Assembly (NCBI GenBank): GCA_003987775.1
Contig: RXJD01000066.1
Location: 104,059 to 168,058 of the forward strand
Direction: 5' to 3'
Length of the DNA stretch: 64,000 nucleotides
Origin: Mycobacterium sp.
GTDB taxonomy: Bacteria; Actinomycetota; Actinomycetes; Mycobacteriales; Mycobacteriaceae
How positions within the stretch are numbered: position 1 is the stretch's first letter; every line of letters starts with the position of its first letter. The position numbers were made by a program, and so were the translations under genes. Under the pieces are notes generated by a model that was not told the origin of the DNA, ran no database searches, and worked only from the letters and a program-made list of their open reading frames with translations. Below, piece by piece: positions 10,921-20,824 of the stretch.

Positions 10921-12012
10921 GTGGCCAGAATCCGCGACTCCGACGCCTGCCCGGGCGCGTTGCAGGTGCATCAGGCCGCAGACGGCGCTCTGATACGGGT
11001 TCGCCTGCCGGGCGGCACGCTCACCGCCGCCCAACTGGCGACCTTGGCGGCCGTCTCCGCCGAATACGCCGGGTCGACCCTGGAACTGACCGGCCGCGGC
11101 AACGTGCAATTGCGGGCGGTGACCGACGTCGGCAAGGTTGCCGAGGCCGTCGCCGCGAGCGGGCTCCTTCCGTCGGCCACCCACGAACGCGTACGCAACA
11201 TCGTGGCGTCGCCGCTGTCCGGCCGGTCGGGGGGCAACGTCGACGTCCGGCCCTGGGTCGGTGAACTGGACGCGGCGATCCGCGCCGAACCTCGGCTGGC
11301 CGAGTTGGGCGGCCGGTTCTGGTTCAGCCTCGACGACGGCCGCGGTGACGTGTCGGGCCTGCACGCCGATGCCGGGGTGCACGTGTTCGCCGAAGGACCC
11401 CGGCTGCTGCTGGCCGGCCGCGATACCGGGATACGGGTCACCGACGTCTGCCAGAGCCTCATCGATATCGCACTCCGGTTTGTCGATATTCGCGAAAAAG
11501 CTTGGCGCGTAACAGAACTGGATAACCTCAATGAGCTGTGCCCAGGCGCGCAGTTGGGCCCCACCCTCCCCTCGCCCGGCAAGGCGCCGGTGGGCTGGAT
11601 ACCTCAGGACGACGGCCGGGTGGCGCTGGGAGCCGCCGTGCCGCTGGGAGTCCTGCCCGCTCGCGTCGCCGAATTCCTGGCCGCCATCGAGGCGCCGATC
11701 GTGATCACGCCGTGGCGGTCGGTGCTGGTGTGCGACCTGACCGAGCAGGTGGCGGACACCGCGCTGCGCGTCTTGGCGCCACTGGGTCTGATATTCGACA
11801 AGAGTTCCCCGTGGCTGAGCATCAGTGCGTGTACCGGCAGCCCCGGCTGTGCGCACTCCGCCGCCGACGTACGGGCCGATGCCGCGCATGCACTGGACGC
11901 CGGCTATCCGGTGCACCGCCACTTCGTCGGCTGCGAACGGGCATGTGGCAGCCCGGTGGACGGGGAGGTGTTGGTCGCCACCGGCACGGGGTACCGGCTG
12001 CTGAGGTCTTAA
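10921..12012 (+). CDS. cobG: Precorrin-3B synthase CobG
   Basis: Oxygen-dependent conversion of precorrin-3A to precorrin-3B in the aerobic B12 pathway. The product is 363 residues from the GTG at 10921, the same as I recall for M. tuberculosis CobG. It belongs to the nitrite/sulfite-reductase family: N-terminal ferredoxin-like half (LTGRGNVQLRAV), and near the C-terminus the Fe-S cysteines CTGSPGC and CERACGSP. Nine bases separate it from cobH. The presence of CobG marks the aerobic rather than the anaerobic pathway. Confidence 0.95.
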   Translation: MARIRDSDACPGALQVHQAADGALIRVRLPGGTLTAAQLATLAAVSAEYAGSTLELTGRGNVQLRAVTDVGKVAEAVAASGLLPSATHERVRNIVASPLSGRSGGNVDVRPWVGELDAAIRAEPRLAELGGRFWFSLDDGRGDVSGLHADAGVHVFAEGPRLLLAGRDTGIRVTDVCQSLIDIALRFVDIREKAWRVTELDNLNELCPGAQLGPTLPSPGKAPVGWIPQDDGRVALGAAVPLGVLPARVAEFLAAIEAPIVITPWRSVLVCDLTEQVADTALRVLAPLGLIFDKSSPWLSISACTGSPGCAHSAADVRADAAHALDAGYPVHRHFVGCERACGSPVDGEVLVATGTGYRLLRS

Positions 12013-12021
12013 GGTGAGCGA

Positions 12022-12648
12022 GTGCTCGACTACACCCGCGATGCTGCGGAGATCTACCGGCAGTCATTCGCGACGATCCGCGCAGAGGCCGACCTCAGCC
12101 GATTTCCTGCCGACGTCGAACGCGTGGTGGTCCGCCTGATCCACACCTGCGGCCAGGTCGACGTCGCTGAGCACGTCGCCTTCACCGACGACGTCGTCAC
12201 CCGGGCCCGGGCCGCACTCTGCGACGGCGCGCCGGTGCTGTGCGACTCGTCGATGGTGGCCGCCGGGATCACCAAGTCGCGGCTGCCGATCGGCAACGAG
12301 GTGGTGTCGTTGGTCGCCGATCCACGCGCAGCGGGTTGGGCCGCGGAGCACGGGACCACCCGTTCGGCCGCCGCCGTCGACCTGTGGGCCGACGAGTTGG
12401 CCGGCGCCGTCGTCGCTATCGGTAACGCGCCGACCGCGTTGTTCCGCCTGCTGGAACTGGTTGACGAGGGAGTTGCGCCACCGGCGGCGGTGCTCGGCGG
12501 ACCGGTCGGTTTCGTCGGCTCCGCCCAGTCCAAGCAGGAGCTCATCGAGCGCCCACGTGGCATGTCCTATCTGTTGGTCCAGGGCCGGCGCGGCGGCAGC
12601 GCCATGGCCGCGGCGGCCGTCAACGCGATTGCGACCGAACGCGAATGA
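12022..12648 (+). CDS. cobH: Precorrin-8X methylmutase CobH
   Basis: Moves the C11 methyl to C12 to make hydrogenobyrinic acid. The 208-residue protein (GTG start) begins [19 protein letters not shown] and contains the conserved H of [12 protein letters not shown] and the substrate-binding KSRL and GFVGSAQSK segments. Its TGA overlaps the ATG of cobIJ as ATGA, so the two are translationally coupled. Confidence 0.96.
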   Translation: MLDYTRDAAEIYRQSFATIRAEADLSRFPADVERVVVRLIHTCGQVDVAEHVAFTDDVVTRARAALCDGAPVLCDSSMVAAGITKSRLPIGNEVVSLVADPRAAGWAAEHGTTRSAAAVDLWADELAGAVVAIGNAPTALFRLLELVDEGVAPPAAVLGGPVGFVGSAQSKQELIERPRGMSYLLVQGRRGGSAMAAAAVNAIATERE

Positions 12649-14111
12649 CGGGCACGTTATGGGGTGTCGGGCTGGGCCCCGGTGATCCGGAGCTGGTGAC
12701 GGTCAAGGCGGCCCGGCTGATCGGCGAAGCCGACGTGGTGGCCTATCACAGCGCCCGCCACGGTCGCAGCATCGCGCGCGGCATCGCCGAGCCGTATCTG
12801 CGGCCCGGACAGATCGAGGAACACCTGGTGTATCCGGTGACCACCGAGACGACCGACCATCCCGGGGGCTATGCGGGCGCGTTGGAGGACTTCTACGTCG
12901 CCGCCACCGAACGGATCGCCGCGCATCTGACAGCCGGGCGCAACGTGGCGCTGCTGGCCGAAGGCGATCCGCTGTTCTACAGCTCCTACATGCACCTGCA
13001 CACCCGGCTGACCGAGCGGTTCAACGCCGTCATCGTGCCGGGCGTGACGTCGGTGAGCGCCGCCTCGGCCGCGGTCGCCACGCCGCTGGTGGCCGGCGAC
13101 GAAGTGCTCTCGGTGTTGCCGGGCACGCTGCCGGTGGCCGAACTTACCCGCCGGCTCGCCGATGCCGACGCGGCGGTGATACTCAAACTTGGTCGTTCCT
13201 ATCGCAATGTGCGCGAAGCGCTTTCGGCTTCCGGGGTGCTCGACGACACGTTCTATGTGGAACGGGCCAGCACACCCGGGCAACGCGTGATGCCCGCCGC
13301 TGACGTCCACGAGACCGGCGTGCCGTACTTTTCGCTGGCCATGCTGCCGGGCGGGCGACGCCGGCCGGCGGCCGCGGGCACCGTCGCCGTGGTGGGCCTG
13401 GGACCGGGCGGCACCGAGTGGATGACGCCGCAGAGCCGCCGCGAACTGGCCCGGGCAACCGATCTGATCGGCTACGCCGGGTATCTGGACCGGGTCCCGC
13501 TGCGCGACGGACAGCGCCGCCACGCCAGCGACAACACCGACGAACCGGCCCGCGCCCGGCTGGCCTGCTCGCTGGCCGAACAGGGGCACGCGGTGGCCGT
13601 GGTGTCGTCGGGCGACCCGGGCGTTTTTGCGATGGCGACCGCGGTCCTCGAGGAGGCCAAGCAGTGGCCGGATGTGCAGGTTCGGGTGATCCCGGCGATG
13701 ACCGCGGCACAAGCGGTGGCCAGCCGGGTGGGCGCACCGCTGGGCCATGACTATGCGGTGATCTCGCTGTCGGACCGGCTCAAGCCGTGGGACGTCATCG
13801 CCGCCCGCCTGTCGGCCGCGGCGGCCGCCGATCTGGTGCTGGCCATCTACAACCCGGCTTCAAAGTCGCGGACCTGGCAGGTGGGGGCGATGCGGGATCT
13901 GTTGTTGGCCCATCGCGAACCGGGAACGCCGGTGGTGATCGGCCGGAACGTGTCCGGCCCGGATGAGGAGGTGCGCGTGGTGCGGCTGGCCGACCTCAAT
14001 CCCGCCGACGTCGACATGCGCTGCCTGCTGATTGTCGGTTCGTCCCAAACTCAATGGCATGCAAGCGATTCCGGCGATCGGGTGTTCACGCCACGGCGTT
14101 ATCCGGGTTAA
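12645..14111 (+). CDS. cobIJ: Fused precorrin-2 C20- and precorrin-3B C17-methyltransferase CobIJ
   Basis: A 488-residue bifunctional enzyme. Residues 1-235 are the CobI domain ([34 protein letters not shown]) and residues ~243-480 are the CobJ domain ([35 protein letters not shown]). Both bind SAM through the tetrapyrrole-methylase fold. The fusion is the normal mycobacterial arrangement. It ends overlapping the stop of the convergent beta-lactamase gene by four bases. Confidence 0.95.
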   Translation: MTGTLWGVGLGPGDPELVTVKAARLIGEADVVAYHSARHGRSIARGIAEPYLRPGQIEEHLVYPVTTETTDHPGGYAGALEDFYVAATERIAAHLTAGRNVALLAEGDPLFYSSYMHLHTRLTERFNAVIVPGVTSVSAASAAVATPLVAGDEVLSVLPGTLPVAELTRRLADADAAVILKLGRSYRNVREALSASGVLDDTFYVERASTPGQRVMPAADVHETGVPYFSLAMLPGGRRRPAAAGTVAVVGLGPGGTEWMTPQSRRELARATDLIGYAGYLDRVPLRDGQRRHASDNTDEPARARLACSLAEQGHAVAVVSSGDPGVFAMATAVLEEAKQWPDVQVRVIPAMTAAQAVASRVGAPLGHDYAVISLSDRLKPWDVIAARLSAAAAADLVLAIYNPASKSRTWQVGAMRDLLLAHREPGTPVVIGRNVSGPDEEVRVVRLADLNPADVDMRCLLIVGSSQTQWHASDSGDRVFTPRRYPG

Positions 14112-15025
14112 TGTCCGAGAGCGCCGGCCACCACGCGCGCGGCGTCGGCCACGAATGCCTCATTGGGCTGCGCGTCATATCCGCCGCCGGCGATGTCGGT
14201 GTAGATGGCGATGACATGCGCTACGCCTTTGGGTGACCAGACGACGGCGACATCGTTGGCCCGCCCGTAGTCGCCCGACCCGGTCTTGTCGATCACCTTC
14301 CAGTCGGCGGCGAACGCGGCGCGGATCCGCTTGCCGCCGGTGGTGTTACGGGCCATCCAGTCGGTGAGCATCGTCCGCTTGTCGGGCGGCAGCGCGTCAC
14401 CGAGCACAAGCTTCTGGAAGACGAGAGCGATCGCATGCGGCGTGGTCGTGTCCCGCGCGTCGTTCGGCGGGTCGCGATTGAGCTCCGGCTCTGCCTGGTC
14501 CAGCCGGCTGGTGTCGTCTCCCAGGCTGCGGAGGTAGTCCGTGAAACCCGCGGGCCCGCCGACCTGGGTGAGCAGCAGGTTGGCGGCGGTGCCGTCGCTG
14601 TATCGGATAGCGGCGTCGCACAGCTGCCCCACGGTCATTCCGGTGTCGACGTGCTGCTCGGTCACCGGTGAGATCGAGTTGATGTCGGCCTTGGTGAAGC
14701 TGACCATCGAGTCGAGGTGAGCAAGCGGATACTGATGCAACACCGCTGCTACCAACGGCGCCTTGAACGTGGAGCACAAGGCGAACCGCTCGTCGGCGCG
14801 GTAGGCGATCGCTGCCGTCGTGCCGCTCTCAGGCACGTAGACGCCCAGTCGTCCCCCGTATCGCCGCTCGATGTCGGCGAACTGACCGGACAGGTCCGGC
14901 GCCGGCGTCGACGTCGTTGCCGATCCGGTGCGCCCCGCGCCCTGCGCACACGCCGCCAGCGGCAACACGGCGACGGCACCCAGAAATTCGCGGCGGCCTA
15001 ATCGTGTGTCCCGCCGTCCCCGCAT
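14108..15025 (-). CDS. blaC: Class A beta-lactamase, BlaC-type, Tat-exported lipoprotein
   Basis: A 305-residue serine beta-lactamase. The active-site blocks are intact: STFK at 85-88, SDG at 143-145 (Gly where most class A enzymes have Asn, as in M. tuberculosis BlaC), EPELN at 179-183 with the general base Glu179, and KTG at 247-249. The N-terminus has a twin-arginine motif RREFLG followed by a hydrophobic core and a lipobox LAAC (Cys26), so it should cross via the TatA/TatC pair encoded in this window and be lipid-anchored. It is the expected neighbour of cobIJ and sigC. Confidence 0.95.
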   Translation of the reverse strand: MRGRRDTRLGRREFLGAVAVLPLAACAQGAGRTGSATTSTPAPDLSGQFADIERRYGGRLGVYVPESGTTAAIAYRADERFALCSTFKAPLVAAVLHQYPLAHLDSMVSFTKADINSISPVTEQHVDTGMTVGQLCDAAIRYSDGTAANLLLTQVGGPAGFTDYLRSLGDDTSRLDQAEPELNRDPPNDARDTTTPHAIALVFQKLVLGDALPPDKRTMLTDWMARNTTGGKRIRAAFAADWKVIDKTGSGDYGRANDVAVVWSPKGVAHVIAIYTDIAGGGYDAQPNEAFVADAARVVAGALGH

Positions 15026-15120
15026 GGCCGCAGTATCGCATCCGCGTCATGGGCCCGGCATGAGCGCCTTCGGGTCTGACGCGCGCATCGCCCGTTCGGG
15101 CACCGGGAGGGTTGTGCCCC

Positions 15121-15269
15121 ATCACCGCGGCAAGTGACGACCAGGCCGTCACCTCCCTGGCCATGGCGGCCGCCGCCGGAAACACGCGGTGGGCACCATT
15201 CGCTCCCGCGTCGCACGGGCCCGTGACGCGCTGCTTGCCGACGCCGAACGCGACGACCTGACCGGTTAA
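15121..15269 (+). pseudogene. sigC: sigC remnant: ends of an ECF sigma factor joined out of frame
   Basis: From 15121 the reading [20 protein letters not shown] looks like the SigC N-terminus (ASDDEAVTALAL-type). From 15189 a different frame reads [19 protein letters not shown] and ends DDLTG-stop, which is the region-4 C-terminus of SigC. The ~135 residues between (regions 2 to 4.1) are absent and the two pieces are offset by 68 bases, so they are out of frame. The expected start codon position reads ATC, after a GGGAGGG site. Location between blaC and cobK, and orientation, match sigC (Rv2069). The gene is non-functional. The C-terminal piece overlaps the convergent cobK stop. Confidence 0.85.
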
Positions 15270-15991
15270 CGCAGGTGCGCGACCCACTGGGCGGCTGCGG
15301 CGACTGTACCGACCGTCGCGACCCCCTCGGGCAGCGGCGGCCGTGACACCATCACCACCGGAATATGAAGTGCCGCAGCAGCATCCACCTTGCCCCGGGT
15401 CATCTCGCCGCCGCTGTTCTTGGTGACCAGCACGTCGATGCGGTGTTCGGCGAGCAGCTTCAGTTCCTCGTCGTAGTGGTAGGGGCCGCGCGACAGCAGC
15501 AGGTGATGACGCCGGGGCATCACCGCGTCCGCGGGCGGGGTGACGGCGCGGATCAGGAACCACGCATCGCTGGCGGCGAACGCCGCGACGCCGGACCGTC
15601 CGGTTGTCAGGAAAACTCGCGAATACTGCTGCTGGGCAACTTCATTCGCCGCCTCATCGTCTGTCGCGACAACCGTGGCCAGATCGGGATCCCACGCCGG
15701 GCGAGCTAGCACCAGATGCGGCATCCGCAGCTCGGCACAGGCTTGCGCGGCATGCGCGGTCATGGTGGCCGCGAACGGATGCGTGGCATCGACGACGGCG
15801 TCGATGCGTTCGTCCCGCAACCACCGGCGCAAACCTTCGACACCACCGAACCCGCCGATGCGTACCGGACCCACCGGCAGCGCGGGATCGGGCACCCGGC
15901 CGGCCAGGGAGCTGACGATATCAACCTGTGGGTGCAGCTCTTTCGCCAATGCCCGACCCTCAGCCGTACCGCCGAGCAGCAGCACCCGCAT
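15266..15991 (-). CDS. cobK: Precorrin-6A reductase CobK
   Basis: NADPH-dependent reduction of precorrin-6A to precorrin-6B. The protein has 241 residues with the N-terminal nucleotide-binding start [14 protein letters not shown], the conserved DATHPFA motif (around residue 70) and C-terminal VTKNSGG. It is the last gene of a tightly packed SDR-cobL-cobM-cobK run on this strand: its ATG overlaps the cobM stop by one base. Confidence 0.95.
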   Translation of the reverse strand: MRVLLLGGTAEGRALAKELHPQVDIVSSLAGRVPDPALPVGPVRIGGFGGVEGLRRWLRDERIDAVVDATHPFAATMTAHAAQACAELRMPHLVLARPAWDPDLATVVATDDEAANEVAQQQYSRVFLTTGRSGVAAFAASDAWFLIRAVTPPADAVMPRRHHLLLSRGPYHYDEELKLLAEHRIDVLVTKNSGGEMTRGKVDAAAALHIPVVMVSRPPLPEGVATVGTVAAAAQWVAHLR

Positions 15992-16746
15992 CAGTGCGCG
16001 CCTCTGCTGCGCCGCGCGACGGAATACAGATAACTGTCGGTGAACCCTTCGGCGCCCAGGACGTCGCCCACCACAATGACCGCCGTCTTGGTGACGTCAG
16101 CCTCGTGCATCCGCTCGGCGATGTCGGCCAGCGTGCCGCGCAACACAATCTCTTTCGGCCAACTCGCGAATGCGACTACCGCTGTTGGCGTTTCGGACCG
16201 GTATCCGCCGGCGAGCAGCTGGGGAACGATGTTGTCGATCTGCGCCGCGGCCAGGTGCAGGACGAGGGTGGCACCGGATCGGGCGAGAGTGGTGAGGTCT
16301 TCGCCGGGCGGCATAGCGGTCGACAGGGTCGACACCCTAGTCAGCGTGACGGTCTGCGCGATGCCCGGCACGGTGAGTTCCCGCTTGAGCGCGGCGGCCG
16401 CGGCGGCGAAAGCAGGCACGCCCGGCACGATCTCGTAGTCGATGCCTCCCGCGTCGAGTCGTCGGCACTGTTCGGCGAGTGCGCTGTAAAGCGAGGGGTC
16501 ACCGGAGTGCAGCCGCGCCACGTCATGTCCGGCGGCGTCGGCTTCGGCAAGCTCGGCGATGATCTGGTCCAGGGTCAAGGGGCCGGTGTCGACGATCCTG
16601 GCGTCCGGCGGGCAGTGCGCGAGAAGGTCGTCGGGCATGATGGAGCCCGCGTAGAGGCACACCGGGCAGCGCTGCAGAAGTCGTTGGCCGCGAACGGTGA
16701 TCAGATCGGCGGCCCCTGGGCCGGCCCCGATGAAGTAAACCGTCAC
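15991..16746 (-). CDS. cobM: Precorrin-4 C11-methyltransferase CobM
   Basis: SAM-dependent methylation at C11. Read from the GTG at 16746, which overlaps the cobL TGA as GTGA, the protein is 251 residues, matching the M. tuberculosis length as I recall. Seen are the methylase start VYFIGAGPGAADLITVRG, LYAGSIMPDDLL, the LHSGDPSLYSALAEQ loop and VPGVPAFAAAAA. A longer reading from an upstream ATG would add six residues inside cobL and is less likely. Confidence 0.95.
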   Translation of the reverse strand: MTVYFIGAGPGAADLITVRGQRLLQRCPVCLYAGSIMPDDLLAHCPPDARIVDTGPLTLDQIIAELAEADAAGHDVARLHSGDPSLYSALAEQCRRLDAGGIDYEIVPGVPAFAAAAAALKRELTVPGIAQTVTLTRVSTLSTAMPPGEDLTTLARSGATLVLHLAAAQIDNIVPQLLAGGYRSETPTAVVAFASWPKEIVLRGTLADIAERMHEADVTKTAVIVVGDVLGAEGFTDSYLYSVARRSRGAH

Positions 16747-17915
16747 TGCTTGGTCACCGACCACTGAGTGACGGGGTGTTGTGGGCGCCAGCCGGTGAAG
16801 CCGCCGAGCGCTTCACCCTGATAGTGCTGGAACCGCCGCAGTTCACCGCCATGTCGGGAAAATTCCTGTGCGAGAATGGCTTCGGACTCTACGGTGACCG
16901 CATTCGCCACCAGGCGCCCACCCGCGGGTAAGTGTTCCAAGCAGGCGTCGAGCAGTCCCGGGTGGGTCAGGCCGCCGCCGATGAAGATCACCGACGGGCG
17001 CGGCCCGCCGGCGAACTGGTCGGGTGCGGCGCCGCGCACCTCGACGCTGACACCGCTGGCGGCGGCATTGAAACCGATGTTGAGGCGGCGCCGTTCGTCG
17101 AGTTCGAACGCCACCGCGGTGCAACCGGGCGCGCTGCGGCACCATTCGATGGCGATGCTGCCCGATCCCGCCCCCACATCCCAGAGTCTTTCACCGGGGC
17201 GCGGATTCAGGACTGCGAGCGTCACCGCCCGGATCCCGTACTTGGTGATCTGTCCGTCGTGCATGAAAGCGTCGTCGGGCAGCGAGGCCACCCGATGGTC
17301 GGGCAGGTAGCGGATGGCGATCACATTGAGGTCGTCGACGTCCTCGGCCGTGCTGTGTGCCCAGTCCCGGGCGGCACCGTCGCGTCGGCGCTCCCCCGGT
17401 CCGCCGAGCAGTTCGAGGACGGTAAATTCCGACTCACCGTGCCCGTAGGCGTCCAGCGCCGCGGCCAGCGTCTTGGGGGTGTTTCGGTTGCGCGACAACA
17501 CAATCGCCTGGCCACCGCGGCGGATCGCGGTGTGCGGGTCAGCGGTGACCAGGCTGATCACCTCGGTCTCGTGGACGTTCCAGCCCATCCGGGCACACGC
17601 CAAGGTAACCGACGACACGTGCGGCAGAACCCGTACCTTGGCCGCGCCGAACAGGCGGATCAACGTGCCGCCGATCCCGTGCAGCAGCGGGTCGCCGCTG
17701 GCGACGATGTGGATGTCCGGCCCGTCCACCGCAAGCGCCTCCAGCGCGGGCAGCATCGGCGACGGCCACTCCCGTCGCGGCGCCGCGATGGTGTCATCGA
17801 GGAGGTCGAGCTGTCGCCGGGATCCGTAAATAACGGTGGCGCGGTGCAATTCGGATCTGGAGGCGGCGGACAGACCCGGGATTCCGTCCGCACCGATGCC
17901 GACTACGACGATCAT
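16743..17915 (-). CDS. cobL: Precorrin-6Y C5,15-methyltransferase (decarboxylating) CobL
   Basis: Methylates C5 and C15 and decarboxylates the C12 acetate. The start ATG at 17915 (MIVVVGIGADG) gives 390 residues and overlaps the upstream SDR stop as ATGA. Residues 1-200 are the CobE/CbiE-like methylase (VASGDPLLHGIGG), and residues ~205-390 are the CbiT-like Rossmann methyltransferase (RLWDVGAGSGSIAIEW). Confidence 0.95.
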   Translation of the reverse strand: MIVVVGIGADGIPGLSAASRSELHRATVIYGSRRQLDLLDDTIAAPRREWPSPMLPALEALAVDGPDIHIVASGDPLLHGIGGTLIRLFGAAKVRVLPHVSSVTLACARMGWNVHETEVISLVTADPHTAIRRGGQAIVLSRNRNTPKTLAAALDAYGHGESEFTVLELLGGPGERRRDGAARDWAHSTAEDVDDLNVIAIRYLPDHRVASLPDDAFMHDGQITKYGIRAVTLAVLNPRPGERLWDVGAGSGSIAIEWCRSAPGCTAVAFELDERRRLNIGFNAAASGVSVEVRGAAPDQFAGGPRPSVIFIGGGLTHPGLLDACLEHLPAGGRLVANAVTVESEAILAQEFSRHGGELRRFQHYQGEALGGFTGWRPQHPVTQWSVTKQ

Positions 17916-18661
17916 CGCGGCATCCTGCGCCATATCGGCTGCGGAAGTAGCCGCAGCGTGAAAAACATCGGCCGCAGCGCCCACGGTATCCAGACACTGC
18001 GTCGGCCTTTCGCCAGTGCTCGCGCGGTGGCGGCGGCGACTTGGTCGGGGGTACTGGACAGCGGCGCGGGCGCCATGCCGTCGGTCATCCGGCCGATCAC
18101 GAATCCCGGGCGCGCGATCAGCAAATGAACGCCACTGCCGTGCAGCGCGTCGGCCAGTCCGTTGGCGAAGCCGTCCAAGCCGGCCTTGGCCGATCCGTAG
18201 ACGTAGTTGGCGCGGCGCACCCGGACCCCGGCCACCGAGGAGAACACCACCAGCGATCCTCGGCGAGCGGCGCGCATGGCTGAGGCCAGATGGGTGAGCA
18301 GACTGACCTGAGCGACGTAGTCGGTGTGGACGATGGCGACGGCATGGGCGGCATCGCGTTCGGCGCGCGTCTGGTCGCCGAGGATGCCGAAGGCCAGGAC
18401 CGCGGTGCGGATGGGACCGTGTTCGGCGATGATGGCGTCGACCAGAGGACCGTGGGAGGACACGTCGTCGGCGTTGAATTCCTGGGTGTGCACGGCTTCG
18501 GCGCCGGCGGCGAGCAGGGCGGCTTTCTGGTGCTCGAGTTGGTCAGCGTTGCGCGCCGCCAGCACCACAGTGCTCGCCGGTGCCAGGCGCCGCGCGAGTT
18601 CAATACCGATCTCGCTGCGGCCGCCGAAAATTACCAGCGGACCTTCGCGGGTGTCGTCCAC
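17912..18661 (-). CDS. SDR-family protein, first gene of the cobLMK run
   Basis: A 249-residue short-chain dehydrogenase, Rv2073c-like in position and length. The glycine motif is GGRSEIG rather than the usual TGxxxGxG, followed by AARN, SSVAG and a YGSAK catalytic pair. The start is the GTG at 18661 (VDDTREGPLVIFGG). It overlaps cobL by four bases, so it is co-translated with the corrin methylases although no B12 step for it is known. It is divergent from the Rv2074-like gene with 35 bases between the starts. Confidence 0.9.
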   Translation of the reverse strand: MDDTREGPLVIFGGRSEIGIELARRLAPASTVVLAARNADQLEHQKAALLAAGAEAVHTQEFNADDVSSHGPLVDAIIAEHGPIRTAVLAFGILGDQTRAERDAAHAVAIVHTDYVAQVSLLTHLASAMRAARRGSLVVFSSVAGVRVRRANYVYGSAKAGLDGFANGLADALHGSGVHLLIARPGFVIGRMTDGMAPAPLSSTPDQVAAATARALAKGRRSVWIPWALRPMFFTLRLLPQPIWRRMPR

Positions 18662-18696
18662 GGCTGTGATTATTGCCTGCGCTAGCGTGAAGGGCG

Positions 18697-19107
18697 ATGG
18701 CCAAGACAACGACCCGTCTCACCGACGATGCGATGGCGTTCCTCTCCGAACGCCATCTGGCCATGCTGACCACGCTGCGCACCGACAATTCACCGCACGT
18801 CGTCGCGGTGGGCTTCACCTTCGACCCCAAGACTCACATCGCCCGGGTAATCACCACCGGCGGTTCCCAGAAGGCACTCAACGCCGAGCGGGCCGGGGTG
18901 GCGGTGCTGAGCCAGGTGGACGGGGCCCGCTGGCTCTCGTTGGAGGGCCGGGCGGTGGTGAACAAGGAGCTTGAGGCCGTCCGTGACGCGGAGCTGCGGT
19001 ATGCCCAGCGCTATCGGACACCGCGGGCGAATCCTCGACGCGTGGTGATCGAGGTTCAGATAGAACGGGTTCTGGGTTCGTCGGATCTGCTCGACCGCGG
19101 CGACTAA
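18697..19107 (+). CDS. F420-dependent biliverdin reductase-like protein (Rv2074 family)
   Basis: A 136-residue split-barrel protein of the pyridoxamine-phosphate-oxidase-like/FDOR-B group. Features are [25 protein letters not shown] at the start (Thr/Arg-rich cofactor cleft), [26 protein letters not shown], and the conserved [10 protein letters not shown] strand. M. tuberculosis Rv2074, its apparent counterpart, reduces biliverdin using F420H2. Expression is from the short divergent promoter region shared with the SDR-cob operon. Confidence 0.88.
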   Translation: MAKTTTRLTDDAMAFLSERHLAMLTTLRTDNSPHVVAVGFTFDPKTHIARVITTGGSQKALNAERAGVAVLSQVDGARWLSLEGRAVVNKELEAVRDAELRYAQRYRTPRANPRRVVIEVQIERVLGSSDLLDRGD

Positions 19108-19114
19108 TCCCGAC

Positions 19115-20575
19115 TCAGGTGATGGTGTAGTTCACCCAGGCGCCCCCGGCCGGCCCGGCAACGGCATGCAGACGGGAATTCTGCACCCCGGTCCGGGGCA
19201 GTTGGAAAGTGAAGCCTGCCGCCGCACAGGCCGCCGGAGCGTTGGCGAAAGTGACCGGAGCCGTCACGAACCAGGTGCCGGAGGCGTTCTGGCAGGCCGC
19301 GGGATGCGCGGCCGCACACGGCGCCGCCACCCAACGACTGTCGGTGCTCTGCAGGGTGCAGGTGCCGACGCTTACGCGGGGTTCGTCGGGTGCCCAGCTC
19401 CACAGAGTGCCCTGAATACGCCCGTCTTCGGGTAGCAGTTGGTCGAAGCCGAACAGGTTGACCCCGCAGTTCGTCATCGACTGCGCTTTCGGAGGGGTGA
19501 GGGCCGCGGGGTTGGTGGGCGGCCGGCTCGGGTTGATCAGGGCCGAGATGAAGGTCGAGTCTTCGTAGTAGCGAACGATTTTCGAGGCGTAAATGGCGGG
19601 GCCATACGTGGCGTCGCATTTCGGGTAGGGCTGATAGTCGAACGTCGAGCCGCTCTGCACTTCCTGGCCGTCCCAGTTGAACACCGTGGTTCCCCAACTC
19701 GGCACACAGTCTCCGACGAGTACGACCTGTGCGCCCGCAGTGCGCACGTCATCACGCGAGATGGTCCGCGGGAAGTCGGCACAACCATTCGCCGTGATGT
19801 CGGCCGGCGCGGGATGGTAGATGAGGCTGGTGCCGTTGGGGCGGCGCAACTGTCGCTCCAAGGAGTCCAGTGCCGAGGCATAAGCCTTGGCGTCTTTCAA
19901 CTGGTCCTCGATCAGGATGAGGACGACCTCGTTCGGATTCGTGTTCAGCCAATCAGTAATCGCCGGAAGCACTTTGGTGAGTACCGGTTCGGTCGTGCAA
20001 CCCAGATTCGCCTGGTCGGGCCCCCGGCCGTGGCACACCGTGACGGCGCGATTGCCCAGCTGGTCAATCTGCGGGATGTAGTGCAGGTCCAGTTCGATGC
20101 TGCGGGCGTCGATGTCGAATTGCTGTGGCATCGACAGCTGCTGATTGGAGTCGGCGTGGGACGGGGTGAATTGGCTTACCAGACTGTTGAAGGAGTTGTG
20201 GGTGCCAATCCACTGCGCGTCCTTGAACGGGACCGGGTTGCCGAGCGCGTACTGGAACTGCGCGGTGCGATGCACCCAGGATTGCAGGTAGGCGACGGTG
20301 GCCGCTTGGGTCACCTTGGAGGCGAGCGGAACGAGGCAGAGGTTGTCGGTTACCCCGATGCGCCGGCATTCGGCAGCCACCGCGTCGGCGAACTTTCCTG
20401 TACCCACGCAGGGAAAAGCGAAGGGGCTGATGGCATTACAGGGCGCCGTCGGGGATGGCGGAGTCGGCACCTCATTGACGTCGGCGGTCACCGGCGGGGC
20501 CGAGGCGAGGGCCAGCATGAACGCACAGACCACGACGGCGGATTGCAGCCACCGGGCGCATGGGGCGCTTGACAT
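19115..20575 (-). CDS. Secreted PLC-like phosphodiesterase (Rv2075c family)
   Basis: A 486-residue exported protein. Residues 1-31 form a signal peptide (hydrophobic AVVVCAFMLALASAPPVTA). The body resembles the PI-PLC-like TIM barrel: THNSFNS with a catalytic-type His, ELDLHYIP, and VCHGRGP with the second His. The last ~130 residues are a cysteine-containing domain with WVAAPCAAAHPAACQN and a C-terminal VNYTIT strand, suggestive of a lectin-like or binding module. Enzyme activity on phosphoinositides or other phosphodiesters is a family inference. Confidence 0.85.
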   Translation of the reverse strand: MSSAPCARWLQSAVVVCAFMLALASAPPVTADVNEVPTPPSPTAPCNAISPFAFPCVGTGKFADAVAAECRRIGVTDNLCLVPLASKVTQAATVAYLQSWVHRTAQFQYALGNPVPFKDAQWIGTHNSFNSLVSQFTPSHADSNQQLSMPQQFDIDARSIELDLHYIPQIDQLGNRAVTVCHGRGPDQANLGCTTEPVLTKVLPAITDWLNTNPNEVVLILIEDQLKDAKAYASALDSLERQLRRPNGTSLIYHPAPADITANGCADFPRTISRDDVRTAGAQVVLVGDCVPSWGTTVFNWDGQEVQSGSTFDYQPYPKCDATYGPAIYASKIVRYYEDSTFISALINPSRPPTNPAALTPPKAQSMTNCGVNLFGFDQLLPEDGRIQGTLWSWAPDEPRVSVGTCTLQSTDSRWVAAPCAAAHPAACQNASGTWFVTAPVTFANAPAACAAAGFTFQLPRTGVQNSRLHAVAGPAGGAWVNYTIT

Positions 20576-20824
20576 GCGCGAAAGATTGTCACGGCTTGGC
20601 TATAGGGAGGAGAAATGTTGTCGAACTGTGGGTGTGTTGAAATCACTTCGTTAACATTGGTCTCTTCAGGCTCATAGATCTCATATGTAACTTAAGCCTC
20701 TGGCGCTGTGGCCTGAAATTCACCCTCCTGCGACTGGACGGCGCGGCTGACCCCAGCAGTGAATTGCGGGCAGTTTGGCACCGGGTTAGCCTCGCCACGA
20801 TCCGACGACCGGAAAGGAGCAAGG
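20576..20824. other. Divergent spacer before the secretion-associated cassette
   Basis: About 250 bases, somewhat AT-rich at 20580-20720, between the divergent phosphodiesterase and DUF2563 starts. No gene or strong hairpin is apparent; it probably carries promoters for both sides. Confidence 0.4.

Noticed and set aside
12645-14111. CobIJ fusion as a novelty
   Set aside because: The fusion is standard in mycobacteria.
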